Source: Rhizobiales bacterium UBA1912 (GTDB taxonomy: Bacteria; Pseudomonadota; Alphaproteobacteria; Rhizobiales; Devosiaceae). Taken from it: a stretch of DNA of 64,000 nucleotides. The notes beneath the pieces are model-generated. The model made no database searches and was not told the DNA's origin. It worked only from the letters and a program-made list of their open reading frames with translations. Within the stretch, counting starts at the first letter, position 1. Every line of letters starts with the position of its first letter. Positions 42,572 through 50,681 of the stretch are shown here, piece after piece. The position numbers and the translations under genes are program-made. The stretch is taken from assembly GCA_002337455.1 (NCBI GenBank), contig DDGC01000019.1, positions 1-64,000 on the forward strand, read 5' to 3'.

Positions 42572-43682
42572 TGCCCTCGGAACCCTGGCCGACCGCACCG
42601 CCGTCGATTTTGACACCGGCGAGGACGCCGCCATCAACGAAGCGCGCCGCCAGCTCGAGATCTGCAACGCCTGCCGCTATTGCGAAGGCTATTGCTCGGT
42701 CTTTCCCGCCATGACCCTGCACCGCGCCTTTTCCGATGGCGAGGTGACCCAGCTCGCAAATCTCTGCCACAACTGCCGTGGCTGTTACTACGCCTGCCAG
42801 TACACCGAGCCCCACGAATTCAATCTCAACCTGCCGCGCGCCCTCGCCGAGGTCCGCGTCGAGAGCTGGGAAAAATTCATCTGGCCCAACGGGTTGGCTG
42901 CGCTTTTTCAGAAAAGCGGTATGGCGCTGGCCGGTGCCCTGGCCGCCGGAATCGCCTTCATCATGATGATCGCCTATGCCATGCGCCCCGAAAGCGGTGA
43001 GGGGTTTTATGCAGTCATCTCCCACACTGTGATGGCGACGCTGTTCACCGTAACCTCATTCCTCCCACTGGCCCTGGTCGCCATCGGTGTCTGGCGCTAC
43101 TGGCGCCACGTCGGCGGCGAATGGGTCACGATCAAACACCTGCAGGACGCTCTGATCGACGCCGGCAAGCTCAAAAACCTCTCGGGCGGCGCTGCCGAGG
43201 GCTGCAACTACGAAAACGAGGACCGGTACACAATGGCGCGCCGCTGGGCGCATCAAGCCGTCATGTGGGGCTTCGTCCTCTGCTTCGCTGCCACGTCCTC
43301 AGGAACCGTCCTGCATTACGTCTTCGGCATGGAAGCGCCCTACGGCCCGTTCTCGCTGCCCAAACTGTTCGGCGTCCCCGGCGGCATCCTGATGACCGTC
43401 GGCGGCATCGGGCTGATCGCCCTGAAACTACGCGCCGAAAAGAACCTCGGCGCTCCGGCGGTGTGGGGCGGGGAAATGGCCTTTGTCGTGTTGCTCACGG
43501 CAACTGCAGCCACCGGTCTTGCTCTCTACTGGGCCACCGGCACGTCCGGCGTCCGGCCACTGCTCATCGCCCATCTGGGCGCCGTATTCGCGCTTTACCT
43601 GACGCTGCCCTACACCAAGATGGTTCACGTCCCATTCCGTCTGGCCGCTCTGGTCCGCGACGCCCAGACCAAGCAGCCCTGA
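42561..43682 (+). CDS. tcuB: TcuB/CitB-type iron-sulfur membrane electron-transfer protein
   Basis: 373 residues. Two cysteine clusters give two 4Fe-4S sites: CNACRYCEGYC (C35, C38, C41, C45) and CHNCRGCYYAC (C69, C72, C75, C79). The C-terminal two thirds has about six membrane helices with candidate haem or quinone-site histidines (HTVMATLFTVTSFLPL, HQAVMWGFVLCF, HLGAVFALYLTLPYTKMVH). In Salmonella it reoxidises TcuA and feeds electrons to the quinone pool. Convergent with moeA, two bases apart; this marks the island edge. Confidence 0.92.
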   Translation: MSIDALGTLADRTAVDFDTGEDAAINEARRQLEICNACRYCEGYCSVFPAMTLHRAFSDGEVTQLANLCHNCRGCYYACQYTEPHEFNLNLPRALAEVRVESWEKFIWPNGLAALFQKSGMALAGALAAGIAFIMMIAYAMRPESGEGFYAVISHTVMATLFTVTSFLPLALVAIGVWRYWRHVGGEWVTIKHLQDALIDAGKLKNLSGGAAEGCNYENEDRYTMARRWAHQAVMWGFVLCFAATSSGTVLHYVFGMEAPYGPFSLPKLFGVPGGILMTVGGIGLIALKLRAEKNLGAPAVWGGEMAFVVLLTATAATGLALYWATGTSGVRPLLIAHLGAVFALYLTLPYTKMVHVPFRLAALVRDAQTKQP

Positions 43683-43684
43683 CC

Positions 43685-44875
43685 CTACAGTATGTGCGCG
43701 GCGACAATCTCGCCGCGCCCCTTACCTGGACAATTTTCGTCCTGAACGATCAATATATCGGCTGCAGCCAGCGAGGATAAGTGCCCGCTGTCGGTCTGAC
43801 GGCTCGGCTCGACCATCGTTCCACGCTCAGCATCGCTCACCAGCCGCCCGCGCAGAAAATGCCGTCGCGGCCCATTCGGCGGCAAACCGTCGGCCAGTGG
43901 CAGATAAAGGGGCGCGGGCAGGGCGGCGCCCATCATTTTGAGCAGGGCCGGTAGAACGAAAATCCGTGCCGTGACCAGCGCCGAAACCGGGTTGCCCGGC
44001 AGCCCGAACACAACGGTCTTGCCCTTCCGCCCGAACATCAACGGCTTGCCCGGCCGCATGGCGATGCGCCAGAAATCGATATCGACGCCATTGGCCTTGA
44101 GCATGTCCTGCACGAAATCGTGCTCGCCCACGCTGGCCCCGCCCGTCGTGAGCAATATGTCGGGCTCGCCCTGCAGCGCCCGCGCCAGCGCATCGCCCAG
44201 CACGGCCCTGTCATCGACCACGATCCCCAGATCGCGAACCTGCGCCCCATGCCCGGCAAAAAACGCGCCCAATCCCACCGAATTGGACGCAACGATCTGG
44301 TCGGGCCCGACCTCGCCCCCCGGCGCAACCAGTTCATCTCCGGTCGCCAGCAGGGACACACACGGACGCACCGAAACCGCGATCTCCGCCACGTTGCCCG
44401 CCGCCGCCAGCGCAATCTTGCGCGGGTCGAGCATCGCCCCGGCCGCAACCAGCACATCGCCCTGCGCAAAATCCTCGCCCCGAAACCGTATGCTGCGCCC
44501 GACAGCAACATCGCGCTCGAAGGTGATCGCGCTGCCCTGGGCGCTGGTCTCCTCCTGCATGATGACCGCATTGGCTCCAGCAGGCACAGGCGCACCGGTA
44601 AAAATCCGCGTGCATTGGCCCGGTTCAACGGTTCCGCCAAATCCGGCCCCGGCCTGTGAAACGCCAATCATTGTGAGCGTCGCGCCCGGCCGCACGTCCT
44701 CGGCCCGCACCGCGTAGCCATCCATGGCGCTGACATCGAAGGCGGGATTGAACAGGTTTGCCAGCACATCCTTGGCCAACACCCGAGCGGCCGCATCTGT
44801 CAGCCCCACCGTCTCGCTTTCAAGCGGTCCAACAGATTTCAGAATGCGATCAAGCGCCTCATCGACCGAAATCAA
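43685..44875 (-). CDS. moeA: Molybdopterin molybdotransferase
   Basis: Inserts molybdenum into adenylated molybdopterin. 396 residues. TTG start overlapping the moaC stop (TTGA on the minus strand); ISVDEALDRIL is the family N-terminus. Motifs: FDVSAMDGYAVRAEDV, GATLTMIGVSQAG, FTGAPVPAGANAVIMQEE, TTGGASVGEHDFVQDML and the C-terminal VFGLPGNPVSALVTARIFV. In the normal alphaproteobacterial order lexA would follow; here the catabolic island lies between. Confidence 0.95.
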   Translation of the reverse strand: MISVDEALDRILKSVGPLESETVGLTDAAARVLAKDVLANLFNPAFDVSAMDGYAVRAEDVRPGATLTMIGVSQAGAGFGGTVEPGQCTRIFTGAPVPAGANAVIMQEETSAQGSAITFERDVAVGRSIRFRGEDFAQGDVLVAAGAMLDPRKIALAAAGNVAEIAVSVRPCVSLLATGDELVAPGGEVGPDQIVASNSVGLGAFFAGHGAQVRDLGIVVDDRAVLGDALARALQGEPDILLTTGGASVGEHDFVQDMLKANGVDIDFWRIAMRPGKPLMFGRKGKTVVFGLPGNPVSALVTARIFVLPALLKMMGAALPAPLYLPLADGLPPNGPRRHFLRGRLVSDAERGTMVEPSRQTDSGHLSSLAAADILIVQDENCPGKGRGEIVAAHIL

Positions 44876-45357
44876 CCCGGCACCCGCTTGAAGTCGCCGG
44901 ACTTTCCGCCGCTCTTTTCAATCAGTTGTACGCCCGAAATGGTCATGGATTTGTCCAGCGCCTTGGCCATGTCGTAAAGCGTTAGCGCCGTCACCGACGC
45001 CGCCGTCAGCGCTTCCATCTCAACCCCCGTCCGACCCACCGTCTCGACGGTCGCAGCGATGGCAATCGTTTCGGGTGTCTCGCCGCGCTCGATGTCTACG
45101 GCAATTTTCGTCACCGGGATGGGGTGGCAGAGCGGGATAAGCTCGGATGTCTTTTTGGCCGCCATGATCCCGGCCACCCGCGCCACGGCGACAGCGTCGC
45201 CCTTCTTGAGCGTGCCACCAAAGATCGCCTCGACGATCTCGGGCGTTGCGTGCAACACGGCGCCTGCAACGGCCCGCCGCACGGTTTCATCCTTGCCCGA
45301 GATATCGACGATCCGCGCCGCGCCCGCCTCATCCAGATGGGTCAAATCGCGCGCCAT
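44872..45357 (-). CDS. moaC: Cyclic pyranopterin monophosphate synthase
   Basis: Second half of the first step of molybdenum cofactor synthesis, after MoaA. 161 residues, standard size. Conserved KKTSELIPLCHPIPVTK, and the active-site region VGRTGVEMEALTAASVTALTLYDM. It starts two bases before the end of trpC on the same strand and overlaps moeA by four bases. Confidence 0.96.
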   Translation of the reverse strand: MARDLTHLDEAGAARIVDISGKDETVRRAVAGAVLHATPEIVEAIFGGTLKKGDAVAVARVAGIMAAKKTSELIPLCHPIPVTKIAVDIERGETPETIAIAATVETVGRTGVEMEALTAASVTALTLYDMAKALDKSMTISGVQLIEKSGGKSGDFKRVPG

Positions 45358-45358
45358 C

Positions 45359-46156
45359 TCAGGCTCCCGTCAGAAGGACGCGGGTCGCAGCCGCCACATC
45401 GGCCTGCCGCATCAGGCTTTCCCCGACGAGGAAACATCCCACGGCGGCTTCGGCCTCAAGGTATTTGATGTCGTCATGAGTAAAGACGCCGCTTTCCGAC
45501 ACCAGCAATTTGTCGTCCGGCACCAGTTTGGCCAATTCAACCGTCGTCTCCAGCGTCACGTCGAACGTGCGCAGATTGCGGTTATTGATGCCAATGAAAT
45601 CGGCACCCAGCATCAGCGCGCGCTCGGTCTCCTCGGCGTCGTGCACTTCCACCAGCGCATCCATGCCCCATTGGGTAGCGCTCTCGAGCAGGGTCCTGGC
45701 GGCATTGTCGTCGACCGATGCCATGATGATGAGAATGCAGTCAGCTCCCCAGGCCCGCGCTTCGACAACCTGATAGGGCTCGAACAGAAAATCCTTGCGC
45801 AGCGCCGGAAGATTTGTGGCCGCCCGCGCCGCGCCCAGAAAGTCCGGGCGTCCCTGAAACGATGGTGTATCGGTCAGCACCGACAAGCACGCCGCACCAC
45901 CATCTTCATAGGCTTTGGCCAGAAGCGGCGGATCGAAGTCGGGACGGATCAACCCCCTGGATGGGCTGGCCTTCTTGACCTCGGCAATCAGCCCGTACTG
46001 CCCGGCGGCCCGCCTGGCGCGCAGCGCAGCGGCAAACCCGCGCGGGGCATCCTGCTCACGCGCCATGGCGGTTAGCTCGGCCAGCGGTACAGCCGATTTG
46101 GCCGCCGCGATTTCCTCGCGCTTATAGGCTTCGATCTTGCGCAGAATGTCGGTCAT
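45359..46156 (-). CDS. trpC: Indole-3-glycerol phosphate synthase
   Basis: Tryptophan pathway ring-closure enzyme, 265 residues from the ATG that overlaps the trpD stop (ATGA); the frame extends upstream through trpD but MTDILRKIEAYKREEI is the family start. Conserved EVKKASPSRGLIRPDFDP, LRKDFLFEPYQVVEARAWGADCIL, GINNRNLRTF and VSESGVFTHDDI. Monofunctional, not fused to TrpF. Confidence 0.96.
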   Translation of the reverse strand: MTDILRKIEAYKREEIAAAKSAVPLAELTAMAREQDAPRGFAAALRARRAAGQYGLIAEVKKASPSRGLIRPDFDPPLLAKAYEDGGAACLSVLTDTPSFQGRPDFLGAARAATNLPALRKDFLFEPYQVVEARAWGADCILIIMASVDDNAARTLLESATQWGMDALVEVHDAEETERALMLGADFIGINNRNLRTFDVTLETTVELAKLVPDDKLLVSESGVFTHDDIKYLEAEAAVGCFLVGESLMRQADVAAATRVLLTGA

Positions 46157-47166
46157 TGCGCCCCCGATACCGCTACCAGCTTGTCGAGCGTTGCTTTGGC
46201 CTTGCCGCTGTCGATCGCTTCGGCCCCCAGCGCCACACCCTCGGGCAGCGTTTCGGCCTTGTCGGCGACGATGAAGGCGGCAGCCGCGTTGAGCAACACG
46301 ATATCGCGATAGGGCCCCTTGGCGCCATCGAGCAGCTTGCGCAACTCGCCGGCATTGTATTCGGGATCGCCTCCCACGATATCGTCGAGGCTGGCGCGCG
46401 GCAGTCCCGCATCCTCGGGCGTGACCTCGAATGACGTCAGATTGCCGTTCTTGATTTGCGAGACAAACGACGGCCCGGTTGTCGAAAGCTCGTCCAGCCC
46501 GCTGTCGCCGTGCACAACCCATGCCGACTGTGCCTGATTGGCCAGAAGCGCCGCGGCCACCGGTTCCACCCATTCATTGTCGAACACGCCGAGCACGTAG
46601 CGCTTCACCCCGGCGGGGTTCGATTGCGGGCCGAGCAGGTTGAACATTGTCCGAACGCCCATTTCGGCGCGAGTCGGGCCGACATGGCGCATGGCGGGGT
46701 GATGGTTGGGCGCGAACATGAACCCAATTCCCGCCTCGCGGATGCATTTCGAAATCTGCTCGGGCGTTAGTTCGAGGCTGATGCCCAGCTTTTGCAGCGC
46801 TTCGGCCGATCCCGATTTGGACGACAGCGCCCGGTTGCCATGCTTTGCCACCGGCACCCCGGCAGCGGCCACCACGATGGACGCGCCGGTCGAAATGTTG
46901 AGGGTACCAGCGCCGTCCCCGCCCGTGCCCACGATATCGATAGCATCGGCCGGCGCTTCCACGGGCAACATCTTGTTGCGCATGATCGAGACGGCCGCGG
47001 CGATTTCGCCCACGGTTTCGCCCTTCACCCGCATGCCCATCAGGAACGCGCCGATCTGCGATGCCGTCGCTTCCCCGCTCATGATGATGTCCATCACCTG
47101 GCGCATTTCCGTGCCGGTCAGATCCTTGCCATCGGCAATACGGTTCAGCGCTCCCTTGATGTCCAT
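46153..47166 (-). CDS. trpD: Anthranilate phosphoribosyltransferase
   Basis: Joins anthranilate to phosphoribosyl pyrophosphate. 337 residues from the ATG with GGAGA upstream; 23 further upstream codons are open but not conserved. The phosphoribosyl pyrophosphate loop is VGTGGDGAGTLNIST; KHGNRALSSKSGSAEALQKLG and FAPNHHPAMRHVGPTRAEMG complete the signature. A candidate promoter lies in the 79-base gap before it. Confidence 0.96.
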   Translation of the reverse strand: MDIKGALNRIADGKDLTGTEMRQVMDIIMSGEATASQIGAFLMGMRVKGETVGEIAAAVSIMRNKMLPVEAPADAIDIVGTGGDGAGTLNISTGASIVVAAAGVPVAKHGNRALSSKSGSAEALQKLGISLELTPEQISKCIREAGIGFMFAPNHHPAMRHVGPTRAEMGVRTMFNLLGPQSNPAGVKRYVLGVFDNEWVEPVAAALLANQAQSAWVVHGDSGLDELSTTGPSFVSQIKNGNLTSFEVTPEDAGLPRASLDDIVGGDPEYNAGELRKLLDGAKGPYRDIVLLNAAAAFIVADKAETLPEGVALGAEAIDSGKAKATLDKLVAVSGAQ

Positions 47167-47202
47167 GCTCGTCTCCAGCCTGTCGTGTAACTTCCGTCTG
47201 GG

Positions 47203-47231
47203 GATTAGCGCAGTCTTATGGGGTTCGGCAA
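47203..47231 (-). promoter_or_regulatory. Candidate promoter of trpD-trpC-moaC-moeA
   Basis: Minus strand TTGCCG (47231-47226) and CTAATC (47208-47203) with a 17-base spacer, 37 bases before the trpD ATG. It would supply transcription to trpD after the methyltransferase cassette separates it from trpG. Confidence 0.4.
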
Positions 47232-47245
47232 GCAATGCCGGACAT

Positions 47246-48076
47246 TCACTTCATGCAGTTGCTGGCCTCGATCATCCAGCATGCCGCAGTGAACCTTACG
47301 GTATCGCCGTCAATGAACGGATCGAACGCGGGGCGCACCGCCGCAATCACCTCCGTGCCCAGTGGCTCTTCAATCTCCTGAAGTGCCATACCGACCGGTC
47401 CAAGCCGCGTGAAATAGGGAACAAGTTCGTTTTCTGGCATGGCGCAAACCACGTCGACTGGCGTTATCGCGATATCGCTCCAGCCGCTGGCCCGCAGGAT
47501 TTGATCGACCTTTTCAGTATCGGCAAACGCGAACTGTCCAGGCTCGTCTGGCCCACGCAATGGAAGGTCCGGCAAAAGTGCCGCAGCGGCGCGCTCGGCA
47601 GTCGTCATGAAAGGGTTTTCAGCCTTGCTGCGCCATGCCAGAGCGTGCAAACGGGCGCCGGGCCTTGATGCACGCCGCAAATTGGCAAACGCCGCAACGG
47701 AATCGGGGAAAAACATCACCCCGAAGCGCGAAATAAGAACATCGAAACTGTCGGGTGCAAAGGCATGGGTCTGGGCATCGGCAACAACGAACTCCGGCCC
47801 CGGTTTGTCCCGCTCGCGGGCTGCCGCAATCATTGGCGGGGAAATATCGGCACCCACGCAGCGCGCGCCGGATCCGAGACGTCTTGCTGCGGCTAGCGTC
47901 GTCGCACCCGTCCCGCATCCGATATCGAGCAGTCTCAGTTCCTGACCTTCCGGCAACCGGGCGACGAGCATGTCTTCCATCGGCCGGAAAAGGTCATCCA
48001 GCAACTCCTGCATGTCGACCCACGCGTGCCCGGACCCCGCGCGCCACTTCGAACCCTGGTCGTTTGCATTCGTCAT
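47246..48076 (-). CDS. SAM-dependent class I methyltransferase
   Basis: 276 residues from the ATG giving MTNANDQGSKWRAG, preceded by a modest GGTCTCAGG. The SAM-binding motif I is LLDIGCGTGATTLAAARRLG, motif II-type aspartate in VGADISPPMIAAARER, then FDVLISRFGVMFFPD. UbiE/Coq5-like fold; substrate unknown. Divergent from a merR-like gene, whose promoter region shows the long-spacer hallmark of MerR activation directed at this gene. Confidence 0.85.
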   Translation of the reverse strand: MTNANDQGSKWRAGSGHAWVDMQELLDDLFRPMEDMLVARLPEGQELRLLDIGCGTGATTLAAARRLGSGARCVGADISPPMIAAARERDKPGPEFVVADAQTHAFAPDSFDVLISRFGVMFFPDSVAAFANLRRASRPGARLHALAWRSKAENPFMTTAERAAAALLPDLPLRGPDEPGQFAFADTEKVDQILRASGWSDIAITPVDVVCAMPENELVPYFTRLGPVGMALQEIEEPLGTEVIAAVRPAFDPFIDGDTVRFTAACWMIEASNCMK

Positions 48077-48114
48077 CCTGAGACCCCTTGTTGTCCTGAT
48101 CCTTGAAAAGCTGC

Positions 48115-48145
48115 ATCCTGCCACTTCAACTCGACTTGAGGTCAA
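48115..48145 (-). promoter_or_regulatory. MerR-type promoter with 19-bp spacer and palindromic operator
   Basis: Minus strand TTGACC (48145-48140) and CAGGAT (48120-48115), spacer 19 bases. The spacer is filled by a near-palindrome ACTTCAACTC/GACTTGAGGT (48123-48142, 8 of 10 positions symmetric), much like SoxR-type sites. It points at the methyltransferase, whose ATG is 39 bases downstream of the -10. Confidence 0.75.
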
Positions 48146-48158
48146 GGGACAAATTACT

Positions 48159-48569
48159 ATGGACATCGCCGAAGTCGCACAGCGCTCGGGTCTTGCTGCC
48201 TCGACATTGCGCTTCTACGAGGAAAAGGAGCTGATCGCCTCAGTCGGCCGCAACGGGCTGCGGCGCCAGTTTCACCCCGATGTGCTCGAGCGATTGGGAT
48301 TGATCGCAATCGGTCGCGGTGCGGGGTTCACGCTCGAAGAGATTGGTCGCATGTTCGCTCCCGATGGAGGTGCCAGCATCGACCGTATAATGCTTTCAGC
48401 CAAGGCAGACGAACTCGACACCACAATCGCACGCCTGAGCGCTGTCCGAAAAGCATTGCGGCATGCAGCTGCCTGTCCGGCTCCCAATCACCTCGAATGC
48501 CCTTCATTCCGCGCCATCCTGCGCAAGGCGATGTCGCAGACGGAAGCTGGTCGCGAGGGCCCGAGTTAA
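48159..48569 (+). CDS. MerR-family transcriptional regulator
   Basis: 136 residues. Winged-helix MerR domain at residues 1-70 (MDIAEVAQRSGLAASTLRFYEEKELI), dimerisation helix, and a C-terminal segment with two cysteines, CPAPNHLECPSF, that could bind a metal or sense redox state. The start is placed by homology; the ribosome site is weak. It overlaps the convergent trpG stop by four bases. It probably controls the divergent methyltransferase. Confidence 0.9.
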   Translation: MDIAEVAQRSGLAASTLRFYEEKELIASVGRNGLRRQFHPDVLERLGLIAIGRGAGFTLEEIGRMFAPDGGASIDRIMLSAKADELDTTIARLSAVRKALRHAAACPAPNHLECPSFRAILRKAMSQTEAGREGPS

Positions 48570-49162
48570 GCGGCACGATCCGCGTTGAAATCGCGCGCGA
48601 TATTGAGAAAATTCTGCAGGATGGCGTGGCCGTTTTCCGAGGAAATGCTCTCGGGATGGAACTGCACACCATGGACCGGCAGAGCGCGGTGCTGCAGCCC
48701 CATGATCTGCCCGTCATCGGAGCGCGCCGTTACCGTCAATTCGCCGGGCAGCGTTTCGTCGCGCACCACCAGCGAGTGATAGCGGGTCGCCTCGAACTGC
48801 TTGTTGAGCCCCCGAAACACCCCACGCCCGTCATGGGTGATGGTCGAAACCTTGCCATGCATGGGATGGGGCGCACGCACCACATCGCCACCGAAAGCCT
48901 GCCCCATCGATTGCAGCCCCAGGCACACCCCGAACAATGGAATTTCCCCGGCAAAGCGCGAAATCAGCGGCAGGCAGATGCCCGCTTCATTGGGCGTGCA
49001 GGGGCCGGGTGAAATCACGATGGCGTCGGGTGCCTTTTCGGCGATCTCATCGAGCGTGATCTTGTCATTGCGCACGACGTCGACCTCGGCCCCCAGCTCG
49101 CCGATATAATGGACGAGGTTGTAGGTGAAGCTGTCGTAATTATCGATCATCAGAACGCGCAT
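48566..49162 (-). CDS. trpG: Anthranilate synthase glutamine amidotransferase component
   Basis: Supplies ammonia to TrpE. 198 residues. Class I amidotransferase triad: cysteine in LFGVCLGLQSMGQAFGG, histidine and glutamate in VQFHPESISS. It begins at the base after the trpE stop, so they are translated together. In Rhizobium and relatives TrpE and TrpG are one fused protein; here they are separate. Confidence 0.96.
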   Translation of the reverse strand: MRVLMIDNYDSFTYNLVHYIGELGAEVDVVRNDKITLDEIAEKAPDAIVISPGPCTPNEAGICLPLISRFAGEIPLFGVCLGLQSMGQAFGGDVVRAPHPMHGKVSTITHDGRGVFRGLNKQFEATRYHSLVVRDETLPGELTVTARSDDGQIMGLQHRALPVHGVQFHPESISSENGHAILQNFLNIARDFNADRAA

Positions 49163-50674
49163 CTACTGACCCACCTTGGCCTGGCCGGCGTAGCGTAGCG
49201 CTTCTTCGGCGGCGCTGAAAAGAGCCCTCGCCTTGTTCTCGCATTCGAGCTGTTCCAGCTCGGGCTTGGAATCGGCGACAATCCCGGCGCCAGCCTGCAC
49301 GTAGAGCTTGTTGTCTTTCAGGATCGCGGTGCGCAGGACGATACAGGTATCCATGCGTCCGTCGGCTCCGAAATAGCCCACGCACCCGGCATAGACCCCG
49401 CGCCGCGCCACTTCGAGCTCGTCGATGATCTCCATGGCCCGCACTTTCGGCGCACCCGATACAGTGCCCGCCGGAAATCCGGCGGCCAGCGCATCGATAT
49501 TGTCGTATTTGGGGTCGAGCTTACCCACCACGTTGGAAACGATGTGCATGACGTGGGAATAATATTCGAGGAAATATTTGTCGGTGACCTTGACCGTACC
49601 GATCTGCGACACGCGCCCCACATCGTTGCGGCCCAGATCGAGCAGCATCAGATGCTCGGACAATTCCTTGGGATCGGCCAGCAACTCCTCGGCCATCTCC
49701 TTGTCCTGCTCGGGCGTGGCGCCACGCTTGCGCGTTCCGGCAATTGGCCGGATCGTGACTTCGCCCTCATCGACGCGGACGAGAATTTCCGGGCTCGATC
49801 CGGCGACGGCGAAGTCGCCGAAATCGAGGAAATACATATAGGGCGAGGGGTTGGTGCGTCGTAGCGCGCGATACAGCGCCGTCGGCGGCAGCGTGAAGTC
49901 GGCGGAAAACCGCTGGCTGAGCACCACCTGAAAAATGTCGCCCGCCGCGATGTAATCCTGCGCCGTGCGCACCATCGCGAAGTAATCCTCGCGCGAGGTG
50001 TTTGAGGTAATCTCGATCTTTGCCAGATCGGGAATTTCGCTCATGCGGGGCAGGGGCTTTTCCAGCCGCACGATCGCGTCCTCGATCCGCTCGTTGGCCG
50101 CCTCAAAGGCTTGCCGGGCCGTGACGCCCTCGCGGGGATAGACCGGCGCGGTCAGAAACAACTCGTCCTTGAGCGTGTCGAACACAGCAAGCATCGAAGG
50201 CCGCATCATGATGGCGTCCGGCACACCGATCGTATCGGGATTGGTGTCGGGCAGCTCTTCCATGAACCGCACCATGTCGTAACCGAGATACCCGAAAACG
50301 CCAGCCGAGTTGGCGGGCAGCTCCTTTGGCATGTCGATCTGGCTTTCGGCGATCAGTGCCCGCAGGGCGCCAAGGGGAAGTGTATCGAGTGGGCGATAGG
50401 CGTCGGGGGCTGTCTGGGCCGTCCGGTTGATTTCGGCAACGCCGTCGCGAACCCTCCATAAAAGGTCCGGATCGAGCCCGATCATCGAGTAGCGCCCGCG
50501 CACCGCACCGCCCTCGACCGATTCGAGAAGGAAGCTGTAGCGCCGGCCCTCGGCCAGTTTCAGATAGGTGCCGATCGGCGTTTCGAGGTCGGCCACGATG
50601 CGCTTGTAGAGAACCTGTCCCTTGCCAGCATCGTAGATTTCCGCAAAGGAAACAAAGTCGTAGCCGTCCGACAT
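49163..50674 (-). CDS. trpE: Anthranilate synthase component I
   Basis: Makes anthranilate from chorismate. 503 residues, with N-terminal domain (feedback site region LLESVEGGAVRGRYSMIG, whose LLESV-type motif binds tryptophan) and the chorismate-binding domain: FAVAGSSPEILVRV, IRPIAGTRKRGATPEQD, LMLLDLGRNDVGRVS and GTVSGAPKVRAMEIIDELE. It begins seven bases after the ppiD-like gene; no leader-peptide attenuator can be seen in so short a gap. Confidence 0.96.
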   Translation of the reverse strand: MSDGYDFVSFAEIYDAGKGQVLYKRIVADLETPIGTYLKLAEGRRYSFLLESVEGGAVRGRYSMIGLDPDLLWRVRDGVAEINRTAQTAPDAYRPLDTLPLGALRALIAESQIDMPKELPANSAGVFGYLGYDMVRFMEELPDTNPDTIGVPDAIMMRPSMLAVFDTLKDELFLTAPVYPREGVTARQAFEAANERIEDAIVRLEKPLPRMSEIPDLAKIEITSNTSREDYFAMVRTAQDYIAAGDIFQVVLSQRFSADFTLPPTALYRALRRTNPSPYMYFLDFGDFAVAGSSPEILVRVDEGEVTIRPIAGTRKRGATPEQDKEMAEELLADPKELSEHLMLLDLGRNDVGRVSQIGTVKVTDKYFLEYYSHVMHIVSNVVGKLDPKYDNIDALAAGFPAGTVSGAPKVRAMEIIDELEVARRGVYAGCVGYFGADGRMDTCIVLRTAILKDNKLYVQAGAGIVADSKPELEQLECENKARALFSAAEEALRYAGQAKVGQ

Positions 50675-50681
50675 GGCGAAC

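Noticed and set aside
26114..43682. Integrative element or genomic island with attachment sites
   Set aside because: No integrase, transposase, tRNA or direct repeats found at the edges; only the gene order suggests insertion.
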